Origin: a virus
Virus record (IMG/VR): IMGVR_UViG_3300020469_003886
Coordinates: 1 to 64,000 of that record
Length of the DNA: 64,000 nt
Strand: one strand, 5' to 3'
Positions 7,924 through 15,883 of the stretch are shown one piece after another. Both the position numbers and the translations under genes were made by a program. How positions within the stretch are numbered: the stretch's first letter is position 1; every line of letters begins with the position of its first letter. Below the pieces are notes generated by a model. That model had not been told where the DNA came from, did no database searches, and worked only from the letters and a program-made list of their open reading frames with translations.

Positions 7924-9405
7924 TTAGTTTTGTGTAATTGTTGTGGTTCCACATCCGTTCACATTGGTACAGTTTTGATCCAATGAGTATGTTTGATTAC
8001 TAGAACCTGTTTGATCTAGATCAAGTGTTGATGAATATCCTTCCATGTCAATTGTTGCTGACATGTTGCCAGAACCGTCTTGGTTTACATCTATGGTTTG
8101 GTTACTGCCTGCTGTAACATCTAAAAAATGTTCACCAGTGCCTTGCTGTGCAAGATCAATGTCATTTGAAGAACCATTTACATCCACAAACATGATTTTG
8201 TCGCCATCATCTTTTTGATCCATATACATAATGTTACTGTTGCCATCAACATCCACACTCATAAAATGGCCTTCATCTCCAACCCCCATGCCATCATTTT
8301 CTTGTACTGTTCCTATTGTGTTGTAGTCGCCTGTAACATCAATTATCAATCTGGCTTCGCCTGTGTCATCTACATTGTCACCTTGTCTTACATTAAGATT
8401 ATTGTTGTCGCCATCAACACCTATAAGCACTACGTTGTTATCACTGGTTGATCCTGCAGAGTTACCTTGTGTGATTGATACAGTATTATCATCGCCTGAT
8501 ATCACAGCATCAGCAATGGTAGAACTTGTAGTTGATGTTCCTGCTACAAGGTTGCTGTTGTCATTTTGAACAATGTCTAGATCCAAGTTATCACCTACTT
8601 GATCAATGTAGATAGCATTGCTATTTCCACTCGATGTTATATTTCTTGTGTTGGTAACTGTTGTTTGCTGTGTTGAACTTATGCTTGATGTGTATGTTGT
8701 CGTAGATGAAGAATATAACTCACTTATAAGGTCATCCATGTCTGCTCCGTCATATGTAGTAGTAAATTGATTAATATCAAATGTTACATAAACTTCACCT
8801 GTGTATCCGTTAGGTAATTCACTGCCAGACCATTTCATCCATAGGATTTTTCCACTTGTACTTTTTACTACCCAAGTGCCATCGCCAGTGAAATGAGCAC
8901 CATAGGCATATACACCAACATTGGAATAACTAGACACACCTGCCGATGTGTTTGTTTGTGTCATACTACAATCGTTGCCACAACTTCCGCCGCCTGTGGT
9001 ACCTTGGAAAGTCAATGTGCCACCAAGTTTGTTTTGTATAAAAGCCCTAACGGTATTGTTTGTGTTTGAGTAATTGGCATGGTTTTCGCCAGTGATGACT
9101 AACACTCCGCCATTTTCTACAAAATCATCATACCTGTCTTTACCGTTGCTACCAATATTGTTGTTGTATTTCAAATCAAAAACAACATCATAATTGTTAA
9201 TTAGGTTATCTGGTACAGCACCATCAGTTGATAATGTAACTGTGTAACCGTCTGCTTCTAATTGTGCTTTTACATTTGTGTGAGCATCTTGATAGTTGCT
9301 GTGCATAATCAAGGCAGTATCTGCTTTAACAGTGTTACTTAATGTCATAAAAATAACTATGCCAAACAATATAAAAGTCAATCTTGTTATCAATCTTTCA
9401 AACAT
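7924..9405 (-). CDS. secreted ThuA/GATase-like domain fused to curlin repeats
   Basis: 493 aa. Signal peptide (about 1-28), then a Rossmann-like domain (about 30-215) reminiscent of ThuA-like/type-1 glutamine-amidotransferase folds (TALIMHSNYQDAHTNVKAQL, FDLKYNN, GGVLVITGENHANY). A Ser/Thr linker leads to a C-terminal half of curlin-like Asn/Gln/Asp repeats (NAIYIDQVGDNLDLDIVQ and many D-x-N-x-I/V-x-Q units) ending in TTTITQN. The repeat opening closely matches the neighbouring curlin protein. Probably exported through CsgG and built into, or capping, an amyloid-like fibre. Its ATG overlaps the FecR gene stop (TAATG). The fold of the N-terminal domain is a moderate-confidence call. Confidence 0.75.
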   Translation of the reverse strand: MFERLITRLTFILFGIVIFMTLSNTVKADTALIMHSNYQDAHTNVKAQLEADGYTVTLSTDGAVPDNLINNYDVVFDLKYNNNIGSNGKDRYDDFVENGGVLVITGENHANYSNTNNTVRAFIQNKLGGTLTFQGTTGGGSCGNDCSMTQTNTSAGVSSYSNVGVYAYGAHFTGDGTWVVKSTSGKILWMKWSGSELPNGYTGEVYVTFDINQFTTTYDGADMDDLISELYSSSTTTYTSSISSTQQTTVTNTRNITSSGNSNAIYIDQVGDNLDLDIVQNDNSNLVAGTSTTSSTIADAVISGDDNTVSITQGNSAGSTSDNNVVLIGVDGDNNNLNVRQGDNVDDTGEARLIIDVTGDYNTIGTVQENDGMGVGDEGHFMSVDVDGNSNIMYMDQKDDGDKIMFVDVNGSSNDIDLAQQGTGEHFLDVTAGSNQTIDVNQDGSGNMSATIDMEGYSSTLDLDQTGSSNQTYSLDQNCTNVNGCGTTTITQN

Positions 9406-10499
9406 TAATTTTGTGATATGCTGATGTTGTTACCAGCACCTCCATCTCCTACATTAAAATTTCTCATTCTAAAATCTTCTTGATCTAAATCAATTGTGTA
9501 ACCATATTGTTTACTTAATCTAAGTTGTACCACACTGTTGGCACCTTCTTTTCTAAACAACCACGACTCTCCTTGATCAAGTACTGTAACACCTTCTGCT
9601 TCTGTTATTGCTTTCTTTTTAACAAACACATCTGTGAGTTGTGACAAAAACTCTTGTGAAAGTATCTTGTTGATTTGGTCAAGCACATCAATTAAAAAAT
9701 CTCCTGCCAAGAAATCAATGTCTAACTGTGTTTGCCATTGGCTGTCATCGTTAGCAAGTAAATCTTGATTGAGTATTTCTAGTTCTAAAAAATCTAATCC
9801 CAATATATCTGCAACCACCTGCGTTCTCTCTGTTTCTACCACTTCGTCAATTTCTTTTGGTGGTGATAATATCAAAAGGTTGCCAATGAACGATTCGTCC
9901 ATTTCCAACAACACTGCTGGAGTTGGTCTGCTTTCTGCTACATCTACCCTTGTGGCTTGGAATGCTTCATTGAGAATTACCTGTCCCATGTCAGAATCAA
10001 CTGCAATTTCCCCTACCACGCAATCGCCATTGGTATTACAACTTGGCAATAGAATGATTGTTGAACCTCCGAGTTCATCAACAATCATTGCAAAGTCTGT
10101 ACCACGTACACCAATCGTTGCTGTTGGTGTTTTAATTGTTACGTTTTCTCTAAAATCTTTTGCTATCTGTCCTGATGCATATCTTACTGTGCCTAGTGCG
10201 GCAGTTATTGTAAGACTTCCTTGATTATTTGCTGGGTCATACACAAACTCATCAATAATTAATTTTGAATGTTCTGTTATTTCAACACGAGTATCATCGA
10301 TGAAGTTGATTGCTGTCCTTCCTTGACCTACCATTACTTCGTCATAGGAAAAAACTCCAAGGCTTGTTTCTATATCAAACTTCTCACCGTCTGTGCGTTT
10401 GATCTGACCGTTTCCTTGAATCTCACTTACTTCACCAATGGTTGCTTGTGCTGATGACCAGGCTACTAGAGTGACTAATAGCACTATTATAAATCGCAT
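9405..10499 (-). CDS. secreted FecR-domain protein
   Basis: 364 aa with a Sec signal peptide (cleavage likely after SSAQA). The FecR beta-helical domain spans about 20-160 (YDEVMVGQGRTAINFIDDTR; TIKTPTATIGVRGTDFAMIV is the classic FecR core). A helical segment and a short beta C-terminus ending in NNISISQN follow, like a single curlin repeat. FecR proteins often sit beside CHASE2 cyclases, as here. Likely periplasmic or surface-exposed, possibly the ligand or anchor sensed by the cyclase; that link is inference from gene order. Not a TonB-linked FecR (no sigma factor or receptor nearby). Confidence 0.88.
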   Translation of the reverse strand: MRFIIVLLVTLVAWSSAQATIGEVSEIQGNGQIKRTDGEKFDIETSLGVFSYDEVMVGQGRTAINFIDDTRVEITEHSKLIIDEFVYDPANNQGSLTITAALGTVRYASGQIAKDFRENVTIKTPTATIGVRGTDFAMIVDELGGSTIILLPSCNTNGDCVVGEIAVDSDMGQVILNEAFQATRVDVAESRPTPAVLLEMDESFIGNLLILSPPKEIDEVVETERTQVVADILGLDFLELEILNQDLLANDDSQWQTQLDIDFLAGDFLIDVLDQINKILSQEFLSQLTDVFVKKKAITEAEGVTVLDQGESWLFRKEGANSVVQLRLSKQYGYTIDLDQEDFRMRNFNVGDGGAGNNISISQN

Positions 10500-10504
10500 A
10501 ATAA

Positions 10505-11215
10505 TTAGTCACTCTGAGTAATATCTACATCGTGTTCGTCACCGCTAAAGTCTGCGTCTACCACTGCATCATTAGTACCACTTTGTGTAACGTTGTAAGT
10601 TGAACCACCACCTGTGATATCTAAATTCACTGTGTGTCCGTTACTGTCACCGTTACCGTCCATTGTTATGACAACTGCGTTACCTTCATCGTTATCAGTT
10701 GAATTAGTTGATAAAGATGATGCGTTGTTCATTACTAATGTTACTGCCGCTGATGTACCATCAACGTCTGTTGTGATCACGTTATGGTCACCTGTTACCG
10801 TAAAGTTTGCTACCATGTTATCGGCTGTTGCTGTTTCACCAACATAAACTGTATATGCGTTGTCGTCACCTGTTGTCGTAATATTAAGTGTAACGTCATC
10901 ACATTTACCTGCTGATGCTGTTGAACATTTTAGGTCTACAGTGTTTGAGTTACCTGTAAACGTCCATGTACCTGTGTAGTTTGCTCCTTTGATAACTGCA
11001 TCAATTACGTTTGTGTTACCTGTTTGTGTGATTGCGAAAGTCATATCATCACCTGCCAAGGTCACATCAGTTGTGCCGTCACCAAATTGGTTATTGGTTC
11101 CATCTTGTGTGATATCTAAATCTAGTGTATCACCAATTTGATCTATATAGATATCATTAGCCAATGCTGGTAAACTAAACATCACTAAAAATAATGTTAT
11201 AATCCACGTTTTCAT
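10505..11215 (-). CDS. curlin-like amyloid subunit
   Basis: 236 aa. Signal peptide ending PALAN, then Asn/Asp/Thr/Gly-rich repeats from NDIYIDQIGDTLDLDITQDG to the terminal HDVDITQSD. The spacing (I-x-I-x-Q-x-G-x-x-N) matches curlin repeats. Two cysteines around residues 98 and 105 are unusual for a curli subunit. It overlaps csgG by ATGA, so it is coupled to its secretion pore. It should form the extracellular fibre. Assigned as curlin-like rather than csgA because the repeats are divergent and no separate CsgB nucleator is evident. Confidence 0.85.
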   Translation of the reverse strand: MKTWIITLFLVMFSLPALANDIYIDQIGDTLDLDITQDGTNNQFGDGTTDVTLAGDDMTFAITQTGNTNVIDAVIKGANYTGTWTFTGNSNTVDLKCSTASAGKCDDVTLNITTTGDDNAYTVYVGETATADNMVANFTVTGDHNVITTDVDGTSAAVTLVMNNASSLSTNSTDNDEGNAVVITMDGNGDSNGHTVNLDITGGGSTYNVTQSGTNDAVVDADFSGDEHDVDITQSD

Positions 11216-12039
11216 TTGCTTCCCTCTCCGTTATGGTGCATTGTGTGAGGAGTATATGTAACTTTGTATGTCCATAATCCCTTGTCTGCACCTTGCTCTA
11301 CTACTTCAACTATGCACTGCTCAATTGCGGCTCTCACTGCATAATTGACTGGCTCATTAAATGCTGAACCAGATTCTATTTCAATTAACTTTGTACCAAG
11401 GTCTAAAAATTTAAACACATCAGCACCAGTTGAATAACTTGCTATGTCTTTTTGTGTTGCAACGGAAAGGAGAACTTCTCCGGAGCTCACTGAAACAATA
11501 CGCATTGCCACTGTTACTGTGTCAACACGATATTGAGTTTTGCCACCAATACCTAAATATCTAGCGCCGGCGCCTCCTGTGACTACATTTGAATCATAGC
11601 CAACAACTGCGCCTTCAACAATCAATCCGGCAAACAACAAAGGTTTTAACTTTTTGTCTTTTTCGCCATCGTATTGTTCTCTAGTTGATCTTATCAATTG
11701 TCTTTCTTTGACCAAGTTGTCAAGACCACCACGTTCTACAACTTGGAACCAAGTACCATTGCCTACTTCTTGTAATGCTTGTATAACCCATACTTCAGCA
11801 CCTTGTGTAACTGCCGAACTCAATTGGCTGAAGTTTGTATTTGGTTTACGTTGACCAGTCTTATCACCAAAATTATAAACTGCAATTGTGATCCTAGGAC
11901 CATCTAATTCTGGTATCTTTTGAAAAAGTTTTATTAATGGTGCTTCTGCATTTACAGGAAGTTTGTATCCTGTCATACCAGCATGTCCGGCACATCCTGC
12001 CAAGGCTATCAATAATAATAAAGCAAATATCTGTCTCAT
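11212..12039 (-). CDS. csgG: curli secretion channel CsgG
   Basis: 275 aa, matching CsgG length (277 in E. coli). Lipobox LAGC near residue 15 marks the outer-membrane lipoprotein. The CsgG core is clear: ITIAVYNFGDKTGQ, GAEVWVIQALQEV, WFQVVERGGLDNLVKERQ, LLFAGLIVEGAVVGYDSN, YRVDTVTVAMRIVSVSSGEV. The start chosen is ATG 12039, one base after the csgF stop; the upstream extension of the frame has no signal sequence. Forms the nonameric pore that exports curlins. Strong family call; very unusual in a phage context. Confidence 0.96.
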   Translation of the reverse strand: MRQIFALLLLIALAGCAGHAGMTGYKLPVNAEAPLIKLFQKIPELDGPRITIAVYNFGDKTGQRKPNTNFSQLSSAVTQGAEVWVIQALQEVGNGTWFQVVERGGLDNLVKERQLIRSTREQYDGEKDKKLKPLLFAGLIVEGAVVGYDSNVVTGGAGARYLGIGGKTQYRVDTVTVAMRIVSVSSGEVLLSVATQKDIASYSTGADVFKFLDLGTKLIEIESGSAFNEPVNYAVRAAIEQCIVEVVEQGADKGLWTYKVTYTPHTMHHNGEGSK

Positions 12040-12040
12040 G

Positions 12041-12499
12041 TTAAAATCCAAAATCCCCAACTGGTACCGTAAGTGTTGTAACAGTACCATCTGCTTCAGT
12101 AATTCTAATTGATATTGTTCCTAAGTCTGTGTCTCTTTCCCAAAAGATTGTAGCACCTTCAATTTCTGCTGTGCCTGTTGATGCACCATCAGAAGCGAAC
12201 ATATTATCTACCAATTGTTTAGATAGATTAGCATATATTCTTGATTCAACGTTTGCTATGAATTTGTTTATTACTTCGTTCTTTTCATCACGTTCAGCAT
12301 CTCTAAGTTTTCTTTCTTCATTTTTGCGTATTTCTTCTTTACGCTGAAATTGAAGTTGTTCAGTTGCTAGGTAATGATTGGATTGCCCGATACCTGAAAA
12401 GGATGGGTTTGAAAATTCTTGGACTAATTCGCTGGCCTGAATAGGACTTGTGAAAAGTGCGAACGCCAGAACGGTAGTGTATAATGCTTTTATTTTCAT
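12041..12499 (-). CDS. csgF: curli assembly factor CsgF
   Basis: 152 aa with a signal peptide ending QASE. The mature start ELVQEFSNPSFSGIGQSN is the CsgF signature that inserts into the CsgG pore (compare NPSFGG). A basic helix follows, then a beta C-terminus ending TVPVGDFGF. Couples pore exit to fibre nucleation at the cell surface. First gene of the curli block. The leader holds a 9-bp inverted repeat next to the ATG. No csgE or csgD homologue is seen nearby. Confidence 0.93.
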   Translation of the reverse strand: MKIKALYTTVLAFALFTSPIQASELVQEFSNPSFSGIGQSNHYLATEQLQFQRKEEIRKNEERKLRDAERDEKNEVINKFIANVESRIYANLSKQLVDNMFASDGASTGTAEIEGATIFWERDTDLGTISIRITEADGTVTTLTVPVGDFGF

Positions 12500-12502
12500 A
12501 AC

Positions 12503-12550
12503 TCTGCTCTAATAACTATAGTTATAACTATTTAAGTCCTATAGAGCAGA
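12503..12550 (-). promoter_or_regulatory. inverted repeat in csgF leader
   Basis: Perfect 9-bp inverted repeat TCTGCTCTA / TAGAGCAGA (12503-12511 and 12542-12550) flanking a smaller palindrome ATAGTTATAACTAT. One arm lies 3 nt before the csgF ATG and includes the purine-rich stretch that would serve as Shine-Dalgarno. Could be an RNA hairpin controlling csgF translation or an operator. Confidence 0.5.
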
Positions 12551-12601
12551 ATTAAGTTTATACTTTATGGTTGTTGGTGTTTATTTTAGTTTTTTTGTTG
12601 T

Positions 12602-12808
12602 TTATTTTGTTGTAATAAATTGTTCTTCACATTGATCTTGTGATGCTGTAAGCCCACCTTTTTTGCCATATATCCATACGTAACTAGATATTATTGTACC
12701 ATCATCTACGTTGCATTTTTTACCAAATGACATCCTTGGGTCTTTGGGCACTACAGAACATCCAGCCATTAAAATTGCTGTTGTTATTAATAGTACTATT
12801 TTTTTCAT
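12602..12808 (-). CDS. small lipoprotein, 68 aa
   Basis: Signal sequence with lipobox LMAGC (Cys17). The short mature part has two further cysteines (KKCNVDDG, QDQCEEQF), probably disulphide-bonded in the periplasm. RBS TAAGGAG sits 7 nt before the ATG. It lies between sufS and the curli block; it could belong to either. Not recognised beyond lipoprotein. Confidence 0.75.
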   Translation of the reverse strand: MKKIVLLITTAILMAGCSVVPKDPRMSFGKKCNVDDGTIISSYVWIYGKKGGLTASQDQCEEQFITTK

Positions 12809-12818
12809 TGTTTTCTCC

Positions 12819-14024
12819 TTAGTTAAATCTTTTGTATATTTCTTTTAAACAGTCTATAAGATAATCAACTTCTTGTTTGGTGCTGTATACACCTGTTGAT
12901 ATCCTACAGGAACCTGTCCATCCTATTTGCCTATGTAACATCTGTGTACAATGATGTCCTGGTCTTGTTGCTATACCATATACATCTAAAAATGATGCCA
13001 TATCTTGATGATGTATGTTGCCAAGATTAAATGATATCACTGCACTACGTTTATCAGTACCAATAAATTTCATTTCTGGCAATTCAGACATTTTTTGATA
13101 AGCATAGTTGATTACTTCTTCTTCATGTTTGACCATTTCATCAAAATTAGTATCAACATAAAAATTTAATGCTTCATGCAATCCAACAATTTCTGTAACT
13201 GCTAGTGTGCCTGCTTCCCATTTTTTAGATCCTTCAGCAAAATCAACATCATCATGGGACACTGTTGTTATCATTCCGCCACCGCCTAATGCTGGATCTA
13301 AATTGTCGATCCATTTACGTTTTGCATACATAACTCCAATTCCACTTGGACCGTACATTTTATGTCCACTCATTGCATAAAAGTCACAATCTAAATCTTG
13401 CATATCAATTTTGATATGTGGTGCACCTTGTGTACCATCAACTGCAACTGCAATATTATGTTTGTGTGCAATATCACAAACACGTTTTATATCTACTGTT
13501 TGCCCTGTTGTGTTTGACACATGAGTAATTGCAATAATTTTTGTGCGATCTGTGATTAATGATTCTAACTGATCAATATCTACTTGATGCTGTTCGTTAA
13601 CTTTTAAAAATTTAATCACTGCTCCATTAAATTTTCTTTGTAAATGCCATGGTATGTAATTAGAATGATGTTCAACTTCTGTTGTGATAATTTCATCACC
13701 TGGTTTCATTGTTCTACCAAATGATGTCGAAACCATATTGATTGCTTCTGTGGCTGATTTTGTAAAAACAATTTCATCTTTGTCTTTGGCATTTATAAAA
13801 TCAGCAACTGCCTGCCTACTGCTTTCTACTAATGCTGTTGCATGATTTGATAATTCGTGTATGCTTCTTCCAATACTTGAATATTCTTCAGTCATAAATT
13901 TATTCATTCTATCAATCACACGTTGTGGCTTTTGTGATGAGTTTGCACTGTCTAAATACACTAATGGTTTACCACTAGGTAATTGTTTATTCAATATTGG
14001 AAATTGTGATCTAATATGTTCCAT
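12819..14024 (-). CDS. sufS: cysteine desulfurase, SufS type
   Basis: 401 aa, full length. Class V PLP enzyme that takes sulfur from cysteine for Fe-S clusters. PLP lysine in SGHKMYGP (K222), catalytic persulfide Cys in RPGHHC (C359) and the RISTGVYST end of group II desulfurases are all present. It starts 11 nt after the 3' end of tRNA-Ala with no Shine-Dalgarno. SufBCD and SufE are not in the window, but Nfu and a SufT-like protein are (57.2-58.1 kb). Together with six radical SAM enzymes this suggests element-encoded Fe-S maturation. Confidence 0.93.
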   Translation of the reverse strand: MEHIRSQFPILNKQLPSGKPLVYLDSANSSQKPQRVIDRMNKFMTEEYSSIGRSIHELSNHATALVESSRQAVADFINAKDKDEIVFTKSATEAINMVSTSFGRTMKPGDEIITTEVEHHSNYIPWHLQRKFNGAVIKFLKVNEQHQVDIDQLESLITDRTKIIAITHVSNTTGQTVDIKRVCDIAHKHNIAVAVDGTQGAPHIKIDMQDLDCDFYAMSGHKMYGPSGIGVMYAKRKWIDNLDPALGGGGMITTVSHDDVDFAEGSKKWEAGTLAVTEIVGLHEALNFYVDTNFDEMVKHEEEVINYAYQKMSELPEMKFIGTDKRSAVISFNLGNIHHQDMASFLDVYGIATRPGHHCTQMLHRQIGWTGSCRISTGVYSTKQEVDYLIDCLKEIYKRFN

Positions 14025-14035
14025 AAAAATCTTTC

Positions 14036-14111
14036 TGGTGGAGGATAGCGGGATCGAACCGCTGACCTCCTGAATGCAAATCAGGCGCTCTCCCGGCTGA
14101 GCTAATCCCCC
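14036..14111 (-). tRNA. tRNA-Ala(TGC)
   Basis: Acceptor GGGGGAT/ATCCTCC, anticodon loop TTTGCAT (TGC), T-loop GGTTCGATCC, encoded CCA. The first 10 nt double as the last three codons of the SGNH gene upstream: its TAG stop is tRNA nucleotides 8-10. Confidence 0.97.
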
Positions 14112-14749
14112 AGTTCATTATTAACCAATTTATTTATCTGCTCCACAAACCACGTGTATCCTTCTTTTCCAGGATGGCAATCATCTTTTGCCAATGGAAA
14201 GTCTCTTTGACATGTTTCAAAATCGATAGGCAAAAAATCAACGTTGTTAAACGGCAGTGTTGTTTCTCTTTGAGATGCTCTTGCATGATATTGTTTTTTA
14301 ACTTTGTCTTTTAGATAATAATCAGCATGATTAACATAACAAAGATATTGATTCAGCATATCGTAATCATCATGCATATATTTGTAATATGCTTCTGCTG
14401 TTTTTATAATTTTCATATCTGTAGGATGTTTGTAGTCTGGATAGAATTTTATTTTACCTGGTATATCCCATTCTACGTGATCTCCTGTACCATTTATTCC
14501 ACGTCTATGTGTATCTTGTAGAATACACCACCTATCCATATGAGTCCACAGCACAACAACTACATCAGACTTGTGAAAATCAAAGTTCATTATTTCCCAC
14601 CAAATTCTTTTAGTAGATGCTCCAGGTACTCCCATATTGACTAAACCCATATTCCATTTAGTGGCTAATTGACTAGGCCACGAGTCTTTAGGATTATCTA
14701 ATGCTGATCCCCATGTTACACTACACCCAAAAGTAACTAATCTATTCAT
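14102..14749 (-). CDS. SGNH/GDSL-type hydrolase-like protein
   Basis: 215 aa. Block I FGCSVTWG (nucleophile Ser), block II NMGVPGAST, a block III-like VVLWTHMDRW and block V DDCHPGKEGYTWF (Asp-x-x-His) fit SGNH hydrolases, although the usual block III Asn is replaced. Likely an esterase or acyl/acetyl transferase on glycans or lipids. A second SGNH-like gene is at 39257-40228. Its last codons and TAG stop lie inside the tRNA-Ala gene. Start overlaps the next small gene's stop region by ATGA. Confidence 0.75.
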   Translation of the reverse strand: MNRLVTFGCSVTWGSALDNPKDSWPSQLATKWNMGLVNMGVPGASTKRIWWEIMNFDFHKSDVVVVLWTHMDRWCILQDTHRRGINGTGDHVEWDIPGKIKFYPDYKHPTDMKIIKTAEAYYKYMHDDYDMLNQYLCYVNHADYYLKDKVKKQYHARASQRETTLPFNNVDFLPIDFETCQRDFPLAKDDCHPGKEGYTWFVEQINKLVNNELGD

Positions 14750-14964
14750 TTATTTTTTAAATCTTCTTCTAATTTTTTAAGTTTTTTATCTATCTTTTTA
14801 TTTAACTTATCAACCTGTTTGTTCAATTGTTTTAAATTTTCCATATATTCGTTAAATTTATTTAATGGTAACATGTTGTCAACTGTCTTAAATTGACTTT
14901 GCATGACTTTTTTAATATACAAAGGATGACGTTTTAAATCAATTAGGTTACTTGTTTTTTTCAT
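14746..14964 (-). CDS. small coiled-coil protein, 72 aa
   Basis: Lys/Leu-rich. The C-terminal half (LKQLNKQVDKLNKKIDKKLK) is a clear coiled coil. No known family. It overlaps the SGNH gene by ATGA and the upstream gene by 17 nt, so it belongs to the same operon. Confidence 0.65.
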   Translation of the reverse strand: MKKTSNLIDLKRHPLYIKKVMQSQFKTVDNMLPLNKFNEYMENLKQLNKQVDKLNKKIDKKLKKLEEDLKNK

Positions 14965-15883
14965 ATACTCTTTTTACTACCTTACCAATATTTACTCTAT
15001 TATACATTTGATCTCTGTGGAATTGCTCCCATTGCCTATCACCAAGTGCAATATGTATACAGTTGCTTGGTGTTAAATTGTATGTTTCACAAACTTTTTG
15101 CTGTGCTACATTATATTTATTCCACTGATGGTCTGGTGTAAAATTACGCATTAATTCTAAACTAATTTGCGTGTTTAAATGACAACCATGTGACCAATCT
15201 GCTTGTAAGGCTAATCTATCTTTCCTTGCATCTGAATCGTATTCAACTGTTCCGTGTTTTGAAAAACGTATGCCGGCTCTGTAATCGCCTGTGCATAATC
15301 CTTTAGTAGTAGATAGAGCAACTTCTTGGATTGCTGGATGTGATAAATCTATATCAATTCCTTTGCAAGTTCCAAACCAAGCCATATCAACAAATACAGG
15401 AATACCCAATTCATAGGCTTGATCAAACATTTCTAACATTTGTTGGTGTTGTGATCCTGTACCACTGAACGGACAACTTATAATAACAGCATCACCTTTT
15501 GCTAACGGCTTATCATCAATAAAGTCATCATAAGACCAAGGATGAACATCTCTATTGTAAGGATATTCTCCTCTAAACATTCTTAATCTTAAACCTTGCT
15601 CAAGTATGTAATAGTGAAACTCGTCAAGTGATTGTGTAACTCCTATTGACGGAAATCTGTAGTTAAAACTATCTAAACCTTTGATAGAATTTAGTTTACT
15701 CGAACTCACCCAATCTGGATAAAAGTCTACAAATTCTTCTTGGCAATTTAGATTATCACTTCTTAAAATATTATTTAAGAAATTTTTATCTAATAGGTGT
15801 GTAGCAAATTCACCATTATAGATTGAGTTGCCATTTCTTTTGAACTCTGTGTTTGATTCTGTATACTGTGATTTTTCTGCCAT
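14948..15883 (-). CDS. PLP-dependent aminotransferase-like protein
   Basis: 311 aa. The segment VIISCPFSGTGSQH, then IPVFVDMAWFGTCKGI, then ALSTTKGLCTGDYRAGIRF parallels fold-type I aminotransferases (Asp for the PLP ring, then S-x-x-K-x-x and Gly-Arg). The Lys in STTKG would be the Schiff base. It is shorter than typical class I enzymes (about 400), with a reduced N-terminal part, so catalysis is not certain. TAATG overlap with the UV endonuclease gene upstream. Substrate unknown. Confidence 0.6.
   Translation of the reverse strand: MAEKSQYTESNTEFKRNGNSIYNGEFATHLLDKNFLNNILRSDNLNCQEEFVDFYPDWVSSSKLNSIKGLDSFNYRFPSIGVTQSLDEFHYYILEQGLRLRMFRGEYPYNRDVHPWSYDDFIDDKPLAKGDAVIISCPFSGTGSQHQQMLEMFDQAYELGIPVFVDMAWFGTCKGIDIDLSHPAIQEVALSTTKGLCTGDYRAGIRFSKHGTVEYDSDARKDRLALQADWSHGCHLNTQISLELMRNFTPDHQWNKYNVAQQKVCETYNLTPSNCIHIALGDRQWEQFHRDQMYNRVNIGKVVKRVYEKNK

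Noticed and set aside
9405-10499. FecR protein as part of a FecI/FecR iron-signalling system
   Set aside because: It has a Sec signal and no FecI sigma factor or TonB-dependent receptor is nearby; the context is curli plus CHASE2.
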